Assembly: GCA_900542395.1 (NCBI GenBank)
Contig: UQNM01000109.1
Coordinates: forward strand, 1-5,417
Length of the DNA stretch: 5,417 bases
Direction of reading: 5' to 3'
Origin: an uncultured Eubacteriales bacterium
Lineage (GTDB): Bacteria; Bacillota; Clostridia; Christensenellales; Aristaeellaceae
Shown: in pieces, positions 4,759 through 5,417 of the stretch
Layout: each line of letters begins with the position of its first letter
How positions within the stretch are numbered: the first letter of the stretch is position 1
Translations under genes and position numbers: made by a program
The notes under the pieces: generated by a model
Seen by the model: the letters and a program-made list of their open reading frames with translations, nothing else
Told to the model about the DNA's origin: nothing
The model's database searches: none

Positions 4759-5202
4759 TTACGCCTCGCCCTCGTGTGCTTCCTCGAGCTCGTCCACGTC
4801 GTTGACCGGCGGCTTGAGCCCCTCGATGGTGATGTGGTTCTTCTGCGCGTAATCCCACAGCGCGGCATGAACCGCCTGCTCGGCCAGCAGAGAGCAATGC
4901 ACCTTGACCGGCGGCAGACCGCCCAGCGCCTCCATCACCGCCTTGTTGGTGACCTCCAGCGCCTCCTGCACCGTCTTGCCAATAATCATCTCGGTTGCCA
5001 TGGAGCTGGTCGCGATGGCCGCGCCGCAGCCGAAGGTCTTGAACTTCGCGTCGCGCACGATCTGGTTCTCGTCGATATCCAGGAAGATGCGCATGATGTC
5101 GCCGCACTTGGCGTTGCCGACCGTGCCCACGCCGCTGGCGTTATCAATCTCGCCCACATTGCGCGGGTGCATGAAATGATCCATCACTTTTTCGGTATAC
5201 AT
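4759..5202 (-). CDS. nifU: Fe-S cluster assembly scaffold, NifU/IscU type
   Basis: A 147-residue cytoplasmic scaffold on which Fe-S clusters are built from iron and the sulfur delivered by a NifS/IscS cysteine desulfurase before transfer to target proteins. The MDHFMHPRNVGEI N-terminus, GNAKCGD (residues 29-35), FGCGAAIATSS (57-67) and KVHCSLLAE (100-108) are classic for the family. The three cluster ligands Cys33, Cys59 and Cys103 are present, as are Asp35 and His102. It is the single N-terminal domain form, without the ferredoxin and C-terminal Nfu domains of full nitrogen-fixation NifU, so it is a housekeeping scaffold rather than evidence of nitrogen fixation. A short acidic tail (DVDELEEAHEGEA) ends the protein. 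AGAGGAG at 5213-5219 lies 10 bases before the ATG. The nifS stop is 21 bases upstream, so the two are co-transcribed. Confidence 0.96.
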   Translation of the reverse strand: MYTEKVMDHFMHPRNVGEIDNASGVGTVGNAKCGDIMRIFLDIDENQIVRDAKFKTFGCGAAIATSSMATEMIIGKTVQEALEVTNKAVMEALGGLPPVKVHCSLLAEQAVHAALWDYAQKNHITIEGLKPPVNDVDELEEAHEGEA

Positions 5203-5223
5203 AATCTCATTACTCCTCTGAAC

Positions 5224-5417
5224 TTACTTCTTCGCGATAAAATCCGCGTAGAGCGGGGACATGCTCCGCAGGTGCGGGATGATCTCCTTGAGCTGATCGA
5301 CGACGAAATCCGCATCCGCCATCGTCGTCTCCTCGCTGAGGGACAGGCGCAGCGAACCGTGCGCGATCTCGTGCGGGCAGCCGATGGCCAGCAGCACGTG
5401 CGACGGGTCCAGCGAGC
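5224..5417 (-). CDS. nifS: Cysteine desulfurase, NifS/IscS type (C-terminal part, cut by window edge)
   Basis: The last 63 residues and stop codon of a class V aminotransferase-fold, PLP-dependent cysteine desulfurase, which takes sulfur from cysteine and passes it to the scaffold encoded next. The visible start SLDPSHVLLAIG continues the active-site loop of these enzymes (usually ...SACSSG-SLxPSHVL), so the catalytic Cys should lie about four residues beyond the window edge. The IAHGSLRLSLSEETT segment (residues 18-31 of the visible part) is the conserved strand near the C-terminus of the family. The protein ends in ...SPLYADFIAKK, and the stop is 21 bases before nifU. The N-terminal PLP-binding part is not in the window. 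Confidence 0.94.
   Translation of the reverse strand, partial: SLDPSHVLLAIGCPHEIAHGSLRLSLSEETTMADADFVVDQLKEIIPHLRSMSPLYADFIAKK

Noticed and set aside
4759..5417. Nitrogen fixation genes
   Set aside because: The scaffold is the short single-domain form paired with a cysteine desulfurase, the usual housekeeping Fe-S pair of Clostridia. Nothing else in the window relates to nitrogenase.

Overview
The window looks like chromosomal DNA from a GC-rich member of the Clostridia, perhaps a gut-type lineage. This is an inference from several signs: strong AGGAGG-type ribosome binding sites on almost every gene, TTGACA/TATAAT promoters with 17-base spacers, intrinsic terminators with T runs, tRNA genes that encode their own CCA ends, a NifS-NifU pair, and a secreted protein with a long Thr-Pro-Glu-Pro tail. 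Coding regions are very GC-rich, while the promoter regions around 2700-2740 and 2990-3110 are AT-rich.

Layout from left to right. Positions 1-139 hold small inverted repeats and perhaps the end of an upstream gene. A YbaK/EbsC-type Cys-tRNA(Pro) deacylase follows on the plus strand (140-619). A 34-base repeat occurs twice (611-644 and 707-740), its first copy overlapping the deacylase stop codon. A terminator usable in both directions (743-782) separates this gene from the convergent pseudouridine operon. That operon, psuK-psuG, is read on the minus strand (2650 down to 807). It has a near-consensus promoter with a perfect 20-bp inverted repeat at the predicted start site. Upstream of it on the same strand are tRNA-Gln(CTG) and tRNA-Glu(CTC), three bases apart, driven by a perfect consensus promoter and closed by their own terminator.

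A divergent plus-strand promoter (3081-3109) then drives a leader of about 200 bases with a 14-bp perfect hairpin. The leader ends at a gene for a signal-peptide-bearing protein with about seven Gly-rich repeats of 26-30 residues (probably a parallel beta-helix) and a low-complexity Thr/Pro/Glu tail (3322-4666). As sequenced, this gene is broken by a one-base shift near 4114-4116. A bidirectional terminator (4696-4741) separates it from nifU (5202-4759) and the 3' end of nifS (from 5224 to the window edge), both on the minus strand.

Most of the window is housekeeping: tRNA quality control, tRNA supply, pseudouridine salvage and Fe-S cluster assembly. The parts not explained by known families are the secreted repeat protein with its frameshift, its structured leader, and the hairpin repeat whose loop carries the stop codons of both plus-strand genes. 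I see no mobile element, CRISPR array or defence system, and no convincing new multi-gene system.
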